NCBI GenBank assembly: GCA_030737835.1
Contig: CM060852.1
Location: 3,897,813 to 3,961,812 of the forward strand
Length of the DNA stretch: 64,000 bases
Source: Acorus gramineus
Taxonomy: Eukaryota; Streptophyta; Magnoliopsida; Acorales; Acoraceae
Direction: 5' to 3'
Positions 1 to 12,621 of this stretch are shown here, in pieces. Made by a program: the position numbers and the translations under genes. The notes beneath the pieces are model-generated. The model did not search any database and was not told the origin of the DNA. It saw only the letters and a program-made list of their open reading frames with translations. Positions within the stretch are counted from its first letter, which is position 1. Every line of letters starts with the position of its first letter.

Positions 1-3000
1 GGTTGTATTTCTTCCACGTGTTCGGCTGAGGACAGTCAGATCACGTCACCACCTCTGGTGACTGCTGATGTGGTGTGGAGCAGGTCCAGTGGTACATGCG
101 ACGTACTCTGTCTCTGTCCCTTCAAATTTCTTTATCATTTCACACACAGATTTCAATGTGGAAAAATATGGGAGATTTGATTCCGTTTAATTAAAACTAT
201 TCCGCTTGATTCCCTTTAATTAAAGCAACTCCGTTCTTAATTAAGGGTCCATTTTAATTAAAACATTTATTGAAAAATAATTTTTAAAATAAAATTATTT
301 TAAAAATAATTTTAAATTTTAATTTTTTAGAATATATATTTTTTTAATTCAGAAATCAATATTTGAAAAGAGTTTAATGTTTGACAAAGAAAACTGTTTT
401 TCAATTAAAAAAAATGGATTCCGACAAAAAAAAACGTTGTTTTTTACTTTTCAAAACACAGATTTTGAGAAAAAAATTAAAAGGAATCTAGCTTCCGATT
501 CTGCAAAAAACTGCCTAACATCAAAAGCTAAAAGTTATTTTTTATACTGTGTTTCAAAACGCACCATTAAGATTCAGACTTGGTGATGATTGACATACGG
601 AGAACACTTTCTTAATTTTATGGGTGTTGGTGCATGGCATAGCTGTTCTTAGTTGGTGGAGCGATGTGTCTAGTTAATTTCGTTAATGAATGAGATCTCA
701 ACCTGTCAACTAGCTACGTGAAGGATCTTTCTTTGCAACACCAAACCTATTATTGATAGGATATATGCAAGAGATATCCTTTCTTTAATGAGGATACTTA
801 AGTTTAAATATTGCCGTCTGCAAAAGATTTAACCAAGGAAAAAAAAAAACTTACCAATAAAAAAAAAACATTTCTTTGCAATGCCATTTTTTTTCTAGAA
901 TATTTTTTGTTTTTTTTTTGTCGGTTGATTATCCCAAAAATATCTATTTATACATTGTTAATCGAAATATTCATTTATACACTGTTAATTCTGCTGTTCA
1001 TCGTTCATACATGATTATGTCAAACCTGCTTGTTTATTATTATGTGATTTATGTACAATATTAAATCTCTTAGTACATTGTTATTTGTCTCGTGTGCATT
1101 ATTATTATTATTATTATTATTATTATGGTAAAGTCTCGTGTGCATTATTTAGAGACAATGTTTGAACTGAAGGACGTGAAAAATAAATATATTGATCACT
1201 CATTGAGAAGTGTTGGCATTTATTTCCCTAAAAAAATACTTCTATATTAAATTATATTAGAATTAGAAAAGAATTGATTTCTACAATGTTCAGGTGGCTG
1301 AGTTGGGTTACCATCACTGATGTTTTCTTTGACAGTTTCTGTATATATAGCTCAATCTCATTTGTGAACTCAAGTTGCAAAGAATCTGTATATGTTCTTT
1401 GAACAATGCGCGTGAAGTTTTATTTTACTTGGGGAATCTGGACTTCTGGATTATATTGCTACGTCCTCCTTTTTGTTCCCTGCCCTCGATCCTCACTGTA
1501 AAGCACGTTTATTTTTATTTTATTTTTTTTATATATCACGTAAATATTGATTTTTTACCTGTCTTTCCTGTATACTCTTCCATGCAATATTATCAAATTA
1601 ATGATCCCCACCCTTCTCACAAGTGTGGTAACGAACTGATCTTTAACATGTTCAAACTCAATTCGTTTATAAATAAGTCGAGTCGAGCTCATGAGCTTAG
1701 AATTCTTTGTTATTTAGGATTTTTAAAGGTTGAAAATAAAATTTTAACATAAACCAGTTAAACTCACGAGTCTAAACGAATATAATCTTGTACAAATTTA
1801 ATATTCTGATTTTACAGATGAATCGAGCTAAACTTCAACCGAACTTTTTATAGCACAAAAGAGCTTGGTTTTTACACAAAATTAAAATTGATTCTGATCT
1901 CGAGTCTAACTGAGGTTTAAAAATTATTCAAAGCTCATTGGTCTAACTAATTGATCGAGTCCGAAGGAATGGCTCAGTTTGTTTCACTCCTCACTTATGT
2001 GACACATATATATATATATATATATAAAACGAGTGGCGTGACATTTAAAAAAACAAGCTTAGATTAATTGATATAAAGATTTTTATGTTAAACTTGAAAG
2101 AGTGTGTGGTAGTATATAGTGGAAGGGGGTGGCCATAACGGATCCACAATTAGTTGGGGCCCACGATGATAGATGGGCCCACAAACAAAAAGATAGGGAT
2201 GACCCAGGTTTGAATGGGTAGCCCACATAACATGGCGGTCTATGAAAGGACAAACAATCCCCACAGTGGTCTCCCTGTCCGTCTCAGTTACCAGTGGACC
2301 TCCCCGCCCCCAACCGCATCTTTACCGTCCATTCTCTCTTCCCCCATTACATCCCCCTCACCCGATCTTAGCCGTTGATCCCAAATCCAGCAGATCCTAA
2401 CCGTTCATCCCAAACCTGGAATTTTGGAGGTACACAATACAATCAAGTACATATTATTATTATATAATAAAATATTTAAATAAATAAACGTTTAAATACA
2501 CATTTGTAAATAAAAATTCCTCCACCGTTGGGTTGCATCATTAATTGAAATGTTTAGCATTTATATATCATTTCAAAACTGTTTTTAAGAAAAGATTAAG
2601 AATATGTTTTCTAAATCTATAAAAATGAAAAATACATGATTCCTTATGTTCTTTTATTTGAAGAAGAATGAGAGTTTGATAACTCTGTTCTCTTATAGGA
2701 ATTCAATGATATTTTGATTTTATAAAAGGAAAAATTTAATCTGAAATGTCCAAGAATGAATAGAAGAGAGAAAGATTTTAAATATGTAATTTTTTTTTAC
2801 TGTTTTAATAAAATGAAAATGAGAATAAAATTAGTTTTGAATATGCTGATCAAATTTTGTCACATGTAAGCACCGTCACACTGTTGAGTTAACTTCCATA
2901 ATTCTTAAAGTAAACATGCACAGCTATTATTTCTTGATTTGATTTTATATAGTATTTTGACAGTTATGTTGGTAATAACAAACTACTTAGAAAAATATTT

Positions 3001-3105
3001 TAAGGAAAAATATATGCTTATGAAATGTTAAAGGAGCCGGGCGTCCATCAGGTCAGTGGGGGCAACTTTAAAATTTTGATTATAAACATATAAATTTTAT
3101 TATTT
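1..3105. other. gene-free upstream region
   Basis: No convincing coding exon was found; reading frames here are short and AT-driven. It holds an (ATT)n microsatellite at 1098-1126, flanked by a 17-bp direct repeat that begins gtctcgtgtgcatt at about 1087 and 1134, and an (AT)n microsatellite at about 2006-2026. Pyrimidine-rich sequence at about 2270-2350 may be distal promoter of the downstream AGPase gene. The 1.6-2.0 kb part has a degenerate series of TCGAG/GAGCTC-like words that could be an old repeat, but its ends could not be found. Confidence 0.5.
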
Positions 3106-3111
3106 TAAGAG

Positions 3112-3119
3112 TATTTATA
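3112..3119 (+). promoter_or_regulatory. probable TATA box of AGPase large-subunit gene
   Basis: The word tatttata lies about 340 bp before the start codon and 80-110 bp before a (CT)n tract at 3199-3228, which would fall in the 5' leader. CT-rich leaders are common in plant genes. The transcription start is inferred at about 3145-3150. No other TATA-like word sits better between here and the start codon. Confidence 0.45.
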
Positions 3120-3190
3120 AGCGCAGGAATTCCCGTGAACACTCACATGTGCAGAAGCTACCACCACTTTCAATCGTCGACACTTTGAGA

Positions 3191-3198
<8 letters not shown>

Positions 3199-3228
<30 letters not shown>
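3199..3228 (+). repeat. (CT)n microsatellite in 5' leader
   Basis: About 15 CT units lie in the inferred 5' untranslated region of the AGPase large-subunit gene. Length polymorphism between individuals is expected. Confidence 0.85.
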
Positions 3229-3232
<4 letters not shown>

Positions 3233-3460
3233 TCTTTTTAAAGAAAAGGTGATTTTGCTTACAGTGATAGCTTCCCGATATCACCCATTTGAGATCTCTT
3301 GACGTATTTCACCGTCTCTCCGCCTCTTCTGATCTGGGTCTGTGTTGGTTTCTTTCAAAGGTTTTGTCTTGTGAAGATTTGAACCATCTGAGGAGCTCTC
3401 TTCAACTCGGTCATTTTGCTTTTTATAGGATTTGTACTTGTTTTGTTTCTGTGTTAGAGA

Positions 3461-6400
3461 ATGGCAACTATGATTGGGACTGTGGTGGATTCCTGCAACA
3501 TGGCCTTTAGAGCCAACACTCATCTGGGTCAATCTCAGAAAGTTGGTGGTGTTGGTGGGGAGGGTGGACTTTGGGGGAGTTCAAAAAGCAGTCTTTGGGG
3601 GACTGCAATGGAGAATAAGTTGAGGAAGAAGAGTTCTGTTTGCAGGGCTCAAGGTGGTGTTATTTCTTCTGTACTTGCCGATGTCAACAAGGAGACTTTG
3701 GTGAGTTAATTGGCTTCCATTTATGAATTCTCCCCTTTTTTTTTGTTAGTTTGAACCAGAATGTTATGTTATTGAAATTTTATTTTTATGTCCCCCTTCT
3801 GCTTGTTTCCTTTACTTTCAACTCTTTGTCAGGATACTCCCAAAGTGTACTTGAGTTTGTGTTCAGGTCTATGAATGGATATGTTCATGATTCTTATATG
3901 GTTTTGCCTCTAAAGGAATTATAGTGGAATTCATTTACTTGACATAATATTGCTAATTCTGTGCTACATCTTTGATCATTTTTTTTTTGTCATTAGTATA
4001 AGCATGCATATGGATCATATGTTACTTATAGTCCAATTGAATATCGTCTTCCGCATGTGTTCATGACCTTCAATTGTTTTTTTTTTATATTGATTTTAGA
4101 CACTACAAGCGCCTATGTTCCGTCTACAACATGCAGATCCGAAGAGTGTTGCTTCGATTATATTGGGTGGTGGTGCTGGGACCCAACTCTTCCCTCTCAC
4201 CAGTACAAGAGCCACACCTGCTGTAAGCAAATATCAATGAGATTTTTCAATAATTATAAACTGTTGTATAGATATATTTTTTTATAAGATAATTTTGATT
4301 TTTAATTATCGTTTATACTGTGTTCATCAAATTCCCAAATCCTGGTGACTAGATGATATGTTGAGATTTCGTTAGGAAATAACACAGATAAGCATGATGA
4401 GGAATAATCCTAAATAATACGAAATTGGTATCTTTCTCTTTTATGATATTGTATTGGGTTAAACTTGTTATGTGTATAGTCTCTTTTGTGACTCTGATGA
4501 GTGAACGAACACATATCCACCATGCTTTAAAATAGGTTATTTGGATGTTTTCAGTAGTCTGATTCAATTACCAGATCTTATAATTCGGCGGATCGGATAG
4601 AAAGCTAACTTGGTTTCTCTCCGGATCATTGGCAGGTTCCTTTAGGAGGATGCTATAGGCTAATTGATGTTCCAATGAGTAATTGCATCAATAGTGGACT
4701 AAGGAAGGTTTTCATCCTCACCCAGTTCAACTCTGCTTCCCTCAATCGCCACATTGCCCGAACATATAACGTTGGGAATGGTGTCAACTTTGGCGATGGA
4801 TTTGTTGAGGTATAATTTGAATGTTTTTTAATGTTTCATTCATGTTAAAATCTTTTCATGTCAACCAGCCAGATTTTTAGAGCTTGCAAATTTATTCCAA
4901 ATATTGGAAGTTGAATCAAGTAACAGAATCCAACTAGCGATACTCAAATGTACATTTTATTGTTAATTGTGTTAATTGATCTGAATATTTCTTTAACAAT
5001 GTTTTAATGGACATGCAAAGCTAATTAGCTCACTTGACAGGTACTGGCAGCTACTCAAACTCCTGGAGAAGCTGGAAAGAAATGGTTTCAGGGAACAGCA
5101 GATGCAGTGAGACAGTTCACCTGGGTTTTTGAGGTAGACAATTTTGCTGACTATTAAATTAAACTTCTGAAAACAAAAAATTAAAGAGATTATATGAAAT
5201 TAATATCTTGCCTCTGGTCAACTTTTTTGACCTATGTAGGATGCCAAGAATAAGGACATCGAACATATACTGATTTTGTCTGGTGATCATCTTTATCGCA
5301 TGGATTATATGGACTTCATTCAGGCATGTTGGAGTTGAATTCATCTAGTAGTTTTAGTTTTTGGGCTTCTTACTTGCTCCAATTCAATATAAAAATGAGG
5401 TGGTTTTTTTCACTAAGGCGAAAACATTTTGTTACAGAAGCACATTTACACAGGAGCAGACATTACAGTTTCATGTGTGCCCTTGGGTGGAAGGTGAGTA
5501 ATATATTTTTGCATATTATGAAATCTCCATGAATTAGAGCCATGGTTGAGTTTACTTCAATGTGTAAATTTTCCCGTCCTTGTAAATTATGACTTATGAG
5601 TTGATGTTATGACATGGTAGCCGAGCATCTGATTATGGATTGATTAAGATTGACCCAACGGGACGCATCACCCAATTTGTTGAAAAACCCAAGGATGATG
5701 GCTTGCAAGCCATGGTAGGATTTTTTAAAAAAAAATTCCTTCTTTCCCTTGATTTTCATGTCTAATGGTTCCTTTTATTTGTATTTTTTTTTTTCCAGCG
5801 AATGGACACTACGATACTGGGACTCACTCCTCAAGATGCTATCAGATCTCCCTACATTGCATCAATGGGAGTCTATGTCTTTAAAAAAGACATTCTCCTA
5901 AAACTTTTGAAGTTAAGTCTTTTAATTTAATTAAACCTTCTTGGCAGCACTAGAGATGTTTGAGGTTCTTATTCATTCCACGAGATGTTTGAGGTTCTTA
6001 TTCATTCCACTTGTATATTTAGGTGGAGATACCCAACATCCAATGACTTTGGCTCTGAAATAATACCTGCTGCAGTGCATGAACACAATGTTAAGGTACA
6101 ATACAGAGAACCTAGTGTCACTTTTTTTTCCTGAAATTCATTATTACTGAGATGGATTGGACACGCATTATACCCGAACATTATCAAATCAAGAAGTTGA
6201 ATTCCTCATGTTCACAGGCATATATGTTTAATGATTACTGGGAGGATATCGGAACAATCAGATCTTTCTTTGATGCAAACTTGGCCCTCACAGATCAGGT
6301 AGGTAATAGATTTTAGGAGATACGTAAGCTGCTGTTGGTTTATTAACTTCATGTGGGTTTTCCGAGTAAATAATCATACTTTATCTCCTAAATATAGTAG

Positions 6401-7267
6401 CTACATGCAGAAATTAAACCGATTTCATAAATTTTTTTGTTAATGTTTTGCACCATACAGGTTCCAAAGTTTCAATTTTATGACTCATTAAAACCATTCT
6501 ACACTTCACCGCGATTCCTCCCTCCATCCAAAGTGGACAAATGCCGGGTATGCGAACACCGCATGGACTGAAAACTATCACATTTACTATATGTCCTTAA
6601 ATCTTACATATTGGTCCATTTTGGCAGATAAGCAATTCAATAATTTCGCATGGATGCTTCTTGCGTGAATGTAGCATTGAGCACTCAATTGTAGGGGTAC
6701 GCTCACGATTGGATCAAAGTGTAGAGCTGCAGGTGAGTTCTTCTAATTGGTTTATTGAGGGCTTCTGTTAATTTTCTTGTTAAGCAAAATACACATTCAA
6801 TTTAACTATTGCTTGCTTTGTTGGTTATATTAGGATACTGTGATGATGGGTGCCGACTATTATCAAACAGAAGCAGAAATTGCATCTCTTCTGGCAGAGG
6901 GAAGCGTTCCAGTTGGTGTTGGAAAGAACACAAAAATCAGGTAGGACATGAATCAGTTGTTCTTTCAGAATAATAGACAGTGAACAAGAATTTCTAATGG
7001 TGTGTCCTCCATTTTGTACCCTAGGAATTGCATCATCGATATGAATGCCAAGATTGGAAAAGATGTGATTATCGCAAATACAGATGTAAGTGTAATTATT
7101 ATTACTTTTGCCAGCTCATCAGCTGTGAAGCTCATTTATCAGCTCTATTGCTTTAAACTTGTCAGGGTGTTCAAGAAGCAGATAGGCCAAGTGAAGGTTT
7201 CCACATCCGGTCTGGAATCACGGTCATCCTAAAGAACTCAACAATCAAAGATGGTACTATCATATAA
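3461..7267 (+). CDS. APL: ADP-glucose pyrophosphorylase large subunit, plastid
   Basis: Glucose-1-phosphate adenylyltransferase large subunit, the regulatory partner in the plastid heterotetramer that makes ADP-glucose for starch. I assign 15 exons: 3461-3700, 4100-4222, 4636-4809, 5041-5133, 5240-5323, 5438-5493, 5621-5714, 5799-5911, 6023-6095, 6218-6298, 6461-6547, 6628-6732, 6834-6940, 7025-7085, 7166-7267. They join in frame to about 530 residues, the usual length. Residues 1 to about 65 look like a transit peptide. Visible motifs are [12 protein letters not shown] (103-114), [22 protein letters not shown] (Asp 226), the left-handed-helix C-terminal domain, and the ending [16 protein letters not shown]. 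Gln 109 and Thr 119 replace the Arg and Lys of catalytic small subunits, which marks a large subunit. The intron at 5324 starts with GC. Which APL paralogue it is cannot be settled by eye. Confidence 0.95.
5953..6010 (+). repeat. 29-bp tandem duplication in AGPase intron 8
   Basis: Two adjacent identical 29-bp units (5953-5981, 5982-6010) lie just before the exon 9 acceptor at 6023. The second unit pushes the original upstream sequence away from the acceptor. Confidence 0.9.
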
Positions 7268-8504
7268 ATCACTAGAGATCTCTACGCGAACTTCACATTG
7301 CTTCATACAAGTTATAAGTTAAGATTCAAGAGATCTATGGAGCGGAACAAAGAGAGGCTTTAGGCAATACGTTCAAGTTGTTGTGCCTCTATGTGCGCAC
7401 GAATTGGCCTAGTGATCGCTATTGGAAAAACCACTCTGAATGACTTATCAATGTGGAAGTTGTAATTGCATATGTGAATAGCAAATTCCTTTCTCGCAGT
7501 CCTGATGAGGCTGAATAAATGGCTGGAGAAGGAATGTTCTTAATAAAAGCAAGAGACTTGCTTCTTTTTGCTGTATAATGAGTTCAGGTGCAGACAGGCC
7601 CGATGTTATTACATAGATGAATATGATTTCATGCATGCAAGTGATGGATGTTGGGTTATAATAATTAACTAGGCATGTTCATTCGCGGGCCAAAATCTTG
7701 ATTGCGCTCATGGTTTCCGATGGAGCTTGAACCTAACTTTTGATTATCAGACACTGATATAGGGACCAATGTTGTGATCAGCATCTGACACCTTGAATCT
7801 GATCACAGACCCATCTTTCAGAAAACAATATAGTTACAATTGGAGACTTTCAATTTGTGAACCCCGTCTTACATGATGCTTAATACATCATCACTTGTTT
7901 ATACCAAAAGCTCTCCAGATCGGTTTGAACAGACAGAAACCTGAAAACCAGTCCACATCAGAAATTCAAACTTTTCACTGTATACATCACTCTTGTTTAA
8001 GTAGACACAAGCATTCCACTTCAACTTGGTACATATCCCAACTAACCAACATCCTCCTATGTTTTGATAGAACGCTGGTCTTAAATTATGCTGAGATTTA
8101 TTACATTGGGTTTCAACTTGGTATGCTCTCCTATATAATCACATTGGAGAGGATATTATCTTTTAAAGAAAATTGAGGTACAAGTGGCAGAGGACGCAAG
8201 ACATCCTTCTATCAAAGTAGACAGAAGCACATGGATCCAATGGTTGTGTACAACCAGAATCCATATGTTGCTTTACCTTTTCCTTAACATCAGCTGAAAC
8301 CGCCTAATCGTTTCAACTGAAAATAATGTGATGTAAGCCTATAATTAGATTTTTTTGTAAGACATTATTATCCTTTCTGCCTGTAGAAGAAGCCTTACAT
8401 CGTGGCCCTCCAGGACAAACTAGATAGAGCAACGTTTACATCTCTTTAGATACTGAACAGGGTAGCTCTCCAAGTGGACTTCTGCTTTGGAAGACGGGGT
8501 AACT
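7268..8504. other. convergent intergenic region
   Basis: This holds the 3' untranslated regions of the AGPase gene (+) and the coiled-coil gene (-). No coding exon, strong repeat or RNA gene was recognised. Confidence 0.5.
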
Positions 8505-11500
8505 TCATTCATGCTCAGCATCAACCACTGCATTGTCGGCCTCACAGGAACCGGAATCTGAAGTCTTGGTGGGGAGGTATGGCCATGTGAGGACACCAAT
8601 ACTGAGGACGGTAGCAACACCAATCGATCCCCATATCCACTTCTGCCTTCTCTTCCTTGTGTGCCTCCTTTTGCGCGCCATCTCTGTGATGGTTAAAATA
8701 AAGACAATCAGCTATACAACTCCAATGAAGAAACTAAAGGACCCAGACAAATGCAAAGACTTGTGATGCAAGAAGGCATTACTGTTAAAGCAGAGCATGA
8801 CTAACTGCAAAGATGGTGAGGCAGTTATTTGAACCTTGTGCAGCCCATTAGAGGACACAACACACATATTTTTCAGGGGAAATGTTGGTCAATTATTCTT
8901 TTTTAATATAACTGGTGGATTATATGTGTGATCAGGAGTGGGCAAGGAAGTGGATTGAAGAGGAGACAGAGAAGTCAAGTGTACTCTACTCACCCACAGC
9001 TGCTTGGTTTCTTTGAGACATCTCCTGATTTACAAGTTCGTAATACTGCAGCCTGTCACATAATCTACTTATCTCAAAGTTCTTTGCCTCAATCTGAGAC
9101 TCCCTCTCCATCTCAACTTCAGCACGAGAAGATCCCCTCCCAATAGAATTGGCCACAGCACGTGCAACAACAACTTGTTGGCACAGCTCTTCTGCAATAT
9201 CAGTTTCCAACTGCCCGACCTCTTCTGAAATAGTTGACAAGGCAGGAAGTGTCAATCCTACAAGTGATAGCTGATGTCTGAGCTTCTGCCACTGGTTTTG
9301 CATGCTCTCTGTGGCTTCCTCTGCTTGTTTCCTCCGTTCTATCTCCATCAGCAAATTCAGCCTCATTTCACGCAGATCTGCTTCAAAATCATGCTGAAGA
9401 GACTGTGATGCACCCTCACTAGAGAGTTCTACAGGAAAGAAGGAAATATAGTGAGAAATGCAGTCACACCATTGATGCTCAATTGCCAAACCATCCAACT
9501 GGAATTTAAAATAAATAAATAAAGCAACAGAGAAGGTACCAGAGTGCAGCATTGAGCCACACTTATGCCAGTCACTCTATTTATGGATGCAAATTATCAC
9601 CATCATAGAACTAAATTGGACTTCAACAGGAAAATTTTGAGTATAATTATAAAAAAAAAGGAAGTGAAATGACCTGGTCATCCGTCAAAGCCTCAAAATA
9701 CTCAACATAAAATATAAGCTTAACAAATCATACATTGATTCAAGCAAATACTAGACACAGTGATGAAAAAAAAAAAATTCCGACATCTTATTAAAAGTGA
9801 CATATATTTTTTGCAACATGGTTATGCAGTCCTGGATCCATGATAGAAGAGATGAAGTCCTAACCACCATAAAAAATTTAAGGCAATAGGGCAGAGCCAG
9901 TGGCCAATCAGAAAAGAGGAAGGCAAGAGCCTCTTCAATGAAGAAAATGTTGTGGAACTGTAAAAACTAACAGTGCAGGAAAGAGTTTTATTTCGAAAAA
10001 AAAACACACACATCCCATTTATCATTTCAAGTCCATGATGCCAAGGACAGCACTAAGATTTAGGTATTCCAAAGAAAGATTCCAGAATAAAAAAAGAAGC
10101 ATTTGAGGCTATACCCATATGGTAAGTAAGGTTTGTAAATGATGACATCATTCTAAAAAAATAACCAACACAATACCAAAAACAGGAAAAATAAATTCAA
10201 AGAAGGTTTAAATACAGGAAAAAGAAAGTATCAATGGGAAATTGATCTATCACATAATTAAAACCAAACTGCATAGATATGCAACCAAACTAAAATATAA
10301 GATTCTTTGAACTTTAGAGAAAATTAAGGAACATTACATATCAATAAACGAAAAGAAGGAAAGAGAAAAAGGACTCTGTTAGAGGCTTAAACTGATATCC
10401 AGAATAACACCCTCTACCTTAAGCAATGACCACTTTGATAGACAGTACCACACACAAATCATCCTACTTGGGTCTAGCACAACAACAACCACACATTACT
10501 CAAAACCCCAGAAACTCACAAATTTCTTGAGCCTCCAAATATTCAAATCTTATCATATAAAGCTAAAAGGCAAAATATGATACTACAAAGTTGGAAAAAA
10601 AAGAAAAACACTATTGCTTCCATCACTTATAAAACTCAAGTATAAAGATAAAAATTAGGTTCAAATATTGAAACATAAAGGAATAAGAGGAGACATCAAA
10701 ACTCTAAAATAAACCACACAAGATTTCCCCTACCCTCAATCAAAACACTTCAAGAAGAAACTCCTGGTACTTGGAAAAGCATACTAAATCTCAGTATCTA
10801 AAATGGGTATCTTTTCTGAATTCTAACCGGACCAACAACAAAGAAGATTGGGGGGGGGGGGGGGGGGACCTCACTTGCAATGACCCACATTACATAATAC
10901 AAAGTTGCATCAAAATCTCAATTAGGATACATAACAGTTAATTCAGGCAGAAAAAAATTTAACCAACCTAAATAAACGGTAAATAAAAATGAAAGAGAGA
11001 ACATATACCCTCAAAGGCATCGAAAAACTCCCCCGCAGGCGTGCTGGGTTTCACTGAATGCTCAGGCCCAATGTTATCCTCCGTCTCCGTGAAGCTCACG
11101 ACGCTCATCGAATCTTGTGGGTCATAGAAGCCATCATAATCTGAGGGGATGACGACCGGGCTTATCGCATCGATGGCCTCAATCGACCCATCAATCTGCT
11201 CCAACTCCTTCAGGCGACCATTCGCTTCTGCCTCCGACGGACCACCCAAACCTCCATTTTTGAGCCTCCCATCATGGACTGGTTGATCAACACACGCTTC
11301 ATCGAGGGACGGTTGGGATCCACCGGACTCGTGGAGGGAACCATCGATGGACGGCCGGGAATCGGCTGAAACGTCGCCCTCAGAGAAGCTCTTGAGGATG
11401 CGGGGCCCACGGCGCTTGTGGTTGACGATGTAAGGCGACGGAGGGTACGAGGAGGGGGAGTCCGGGACCGGCGTCGCCTGGGGAGTCGTGTAAAGCGACG

Positions 11501-11630
11501 GACGGTGGATGTTCCTCTTCGCCGTCTTCGCCAGCGCCGCCGAAGGTGCGACGGGGGGCCTCGGGAGAGGGTCCCGAGACGAGGTCGGTTCGAGCATCCT
11601 ATCGAACGCCGCCGCGGTGAAGGGAGGCAT
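8505..11630 (-). CDS. unrecognised coiled-coil protein with C-terminal membrane segment
   Basis: I do not recognise a named family. Three exons join in frame: 11630-11009, 9428-8994 and 8683-8505, giving about 411 residues. I chose the start MPPFTAAAFDRMLEP; an in-frame ATG 42 codons upstream at 11756 would add a Ser/Leu/Phe-rich stretch that looks like leader sequence. Residues 1 to about 200 are Pro/Ser-rich and probably disordered. Exon 2 (about 208-352) is a coiled coil rich in Glu, Arg and Gln. Exon 3 begins with a very basic run (ARKRRHTRKRRQK), then one hydrophobic span (WIWGSIGVATVLSIGVLTW), then about 20 acidic residues to the stop. That is the layout of a tail-anchored or single-pass membrane protein with the coil in the cytosol. 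Intron 1 is 1.6 kb and contains an 18-nt G run. Confidence 0.8.
10850..10867 (+). repeat. poly(G) tract, 18 nt
   Basis: Uninterrupted run of 18 G inside intron 1 of the coiled-coil gene. Confidence 0.9.
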
Positions 11631-12177
11631 GTCAATCGGAGGGCCCAGCTCGACCAACGATCGAAACCCTAGAAATCCAAGCACGGATTGATGAGAGAGA
11701 GAGCTCAAAAACAGGAGCGGAGGAGGTGAAAAGTGGTTGCGTTTCGGGGAAACCACGCGGGCCTCAGATTCAAAAGATACCAGAGGACCGCATCGGATTC
11801 GGGGGATTTAGACCGTCCATTCTTTATTGGACGGCTTGATTTTGACGCGAAATAACCTGACTCGGGTTGTAAACGAATCTGGGGTTGTTATGAATCATGG
11901 CGCCGAGGATCGGACGGTTTATGTCACATGATTAATGCCACATCACGGATCAAGGAATCAGGTGAACACTGAATAACATAATAATAATAATTCTAATATT
12001 CTTTGCATTATTTATTACATGAAATCTTACAATCTATTATGTGGTCAGCATTTACTTTAATTTTTGTAGCATCATTACCATAAATAAATAAATATATATC
12101 CTCCACACCCAAAAAAAAAAAAAAAACTCATGATTTGAAAAAATAATTAATTCAGTTAAAGAAAAGAACTATAATTC

Positions 12178-12621
12178 AAGTTGTAGAATAGATTTTTTTT
12201 TTTTTTTTTTGGGTATATAATGCTCCTTGGGCAACACTAGATAAGCCTGGGCCAGGGCCCAGATGAGATAGTGGGCAAGGCCCACAAACACACACAACAG
12301 CCCCTAATGGATGTTTTCAATATTTTATTTTATTTATTTTTTGTGGGTGGCGGGAATTGAATGGGGGGAAATGATATGCTATACTGAAATGCATTAATAT
12401 ATTTTTTTTGTGTTGATAAAATAAAAAAAAAATTTGCGCTTTACACTATAGTCAAACTCTATCAATTATGATAATACAGTATATACTATATTATCATAAT
12501 GTATAGACCATAAAATAAGCTGTAAAATAGACTGAGTGTATCTACACTCATAGAAAAGGGGGAGGGGGTGTCCATCACCACTATGCCAAGCGTGCATCAG
12601 AGAAGTTGTAGAATAGATTTT
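12178..12621 (-). mobile_element. retroposon-like insertion with 19-bp target duplication
   Basis: The 19-bp word aagttgtagaatagatttt occurs at 12178-12196 and again at 12603-12621. Between the copies is about 406 bp that starts with a run of T (T from 12193 to 12210). A terminal poly(T) next to a long exact target-site duplication is what a poly(A)-tailed SINE or LINE fragment inserted on the minus strand leaves. No coding sequence was seen inside. Near its right part it carries the palindrome tgagtgtatctacactca (12533-12550), which recurs elsewhere in the window. Confidence 0.65.

Noticed and set aside
377..1752. Several open frames of 60-125 codons at the left edge
   Set aside because: They are AT-driven, rich in Phe/Ile/Lys runs, without homology-like motifs or splice-compatible neighbours.
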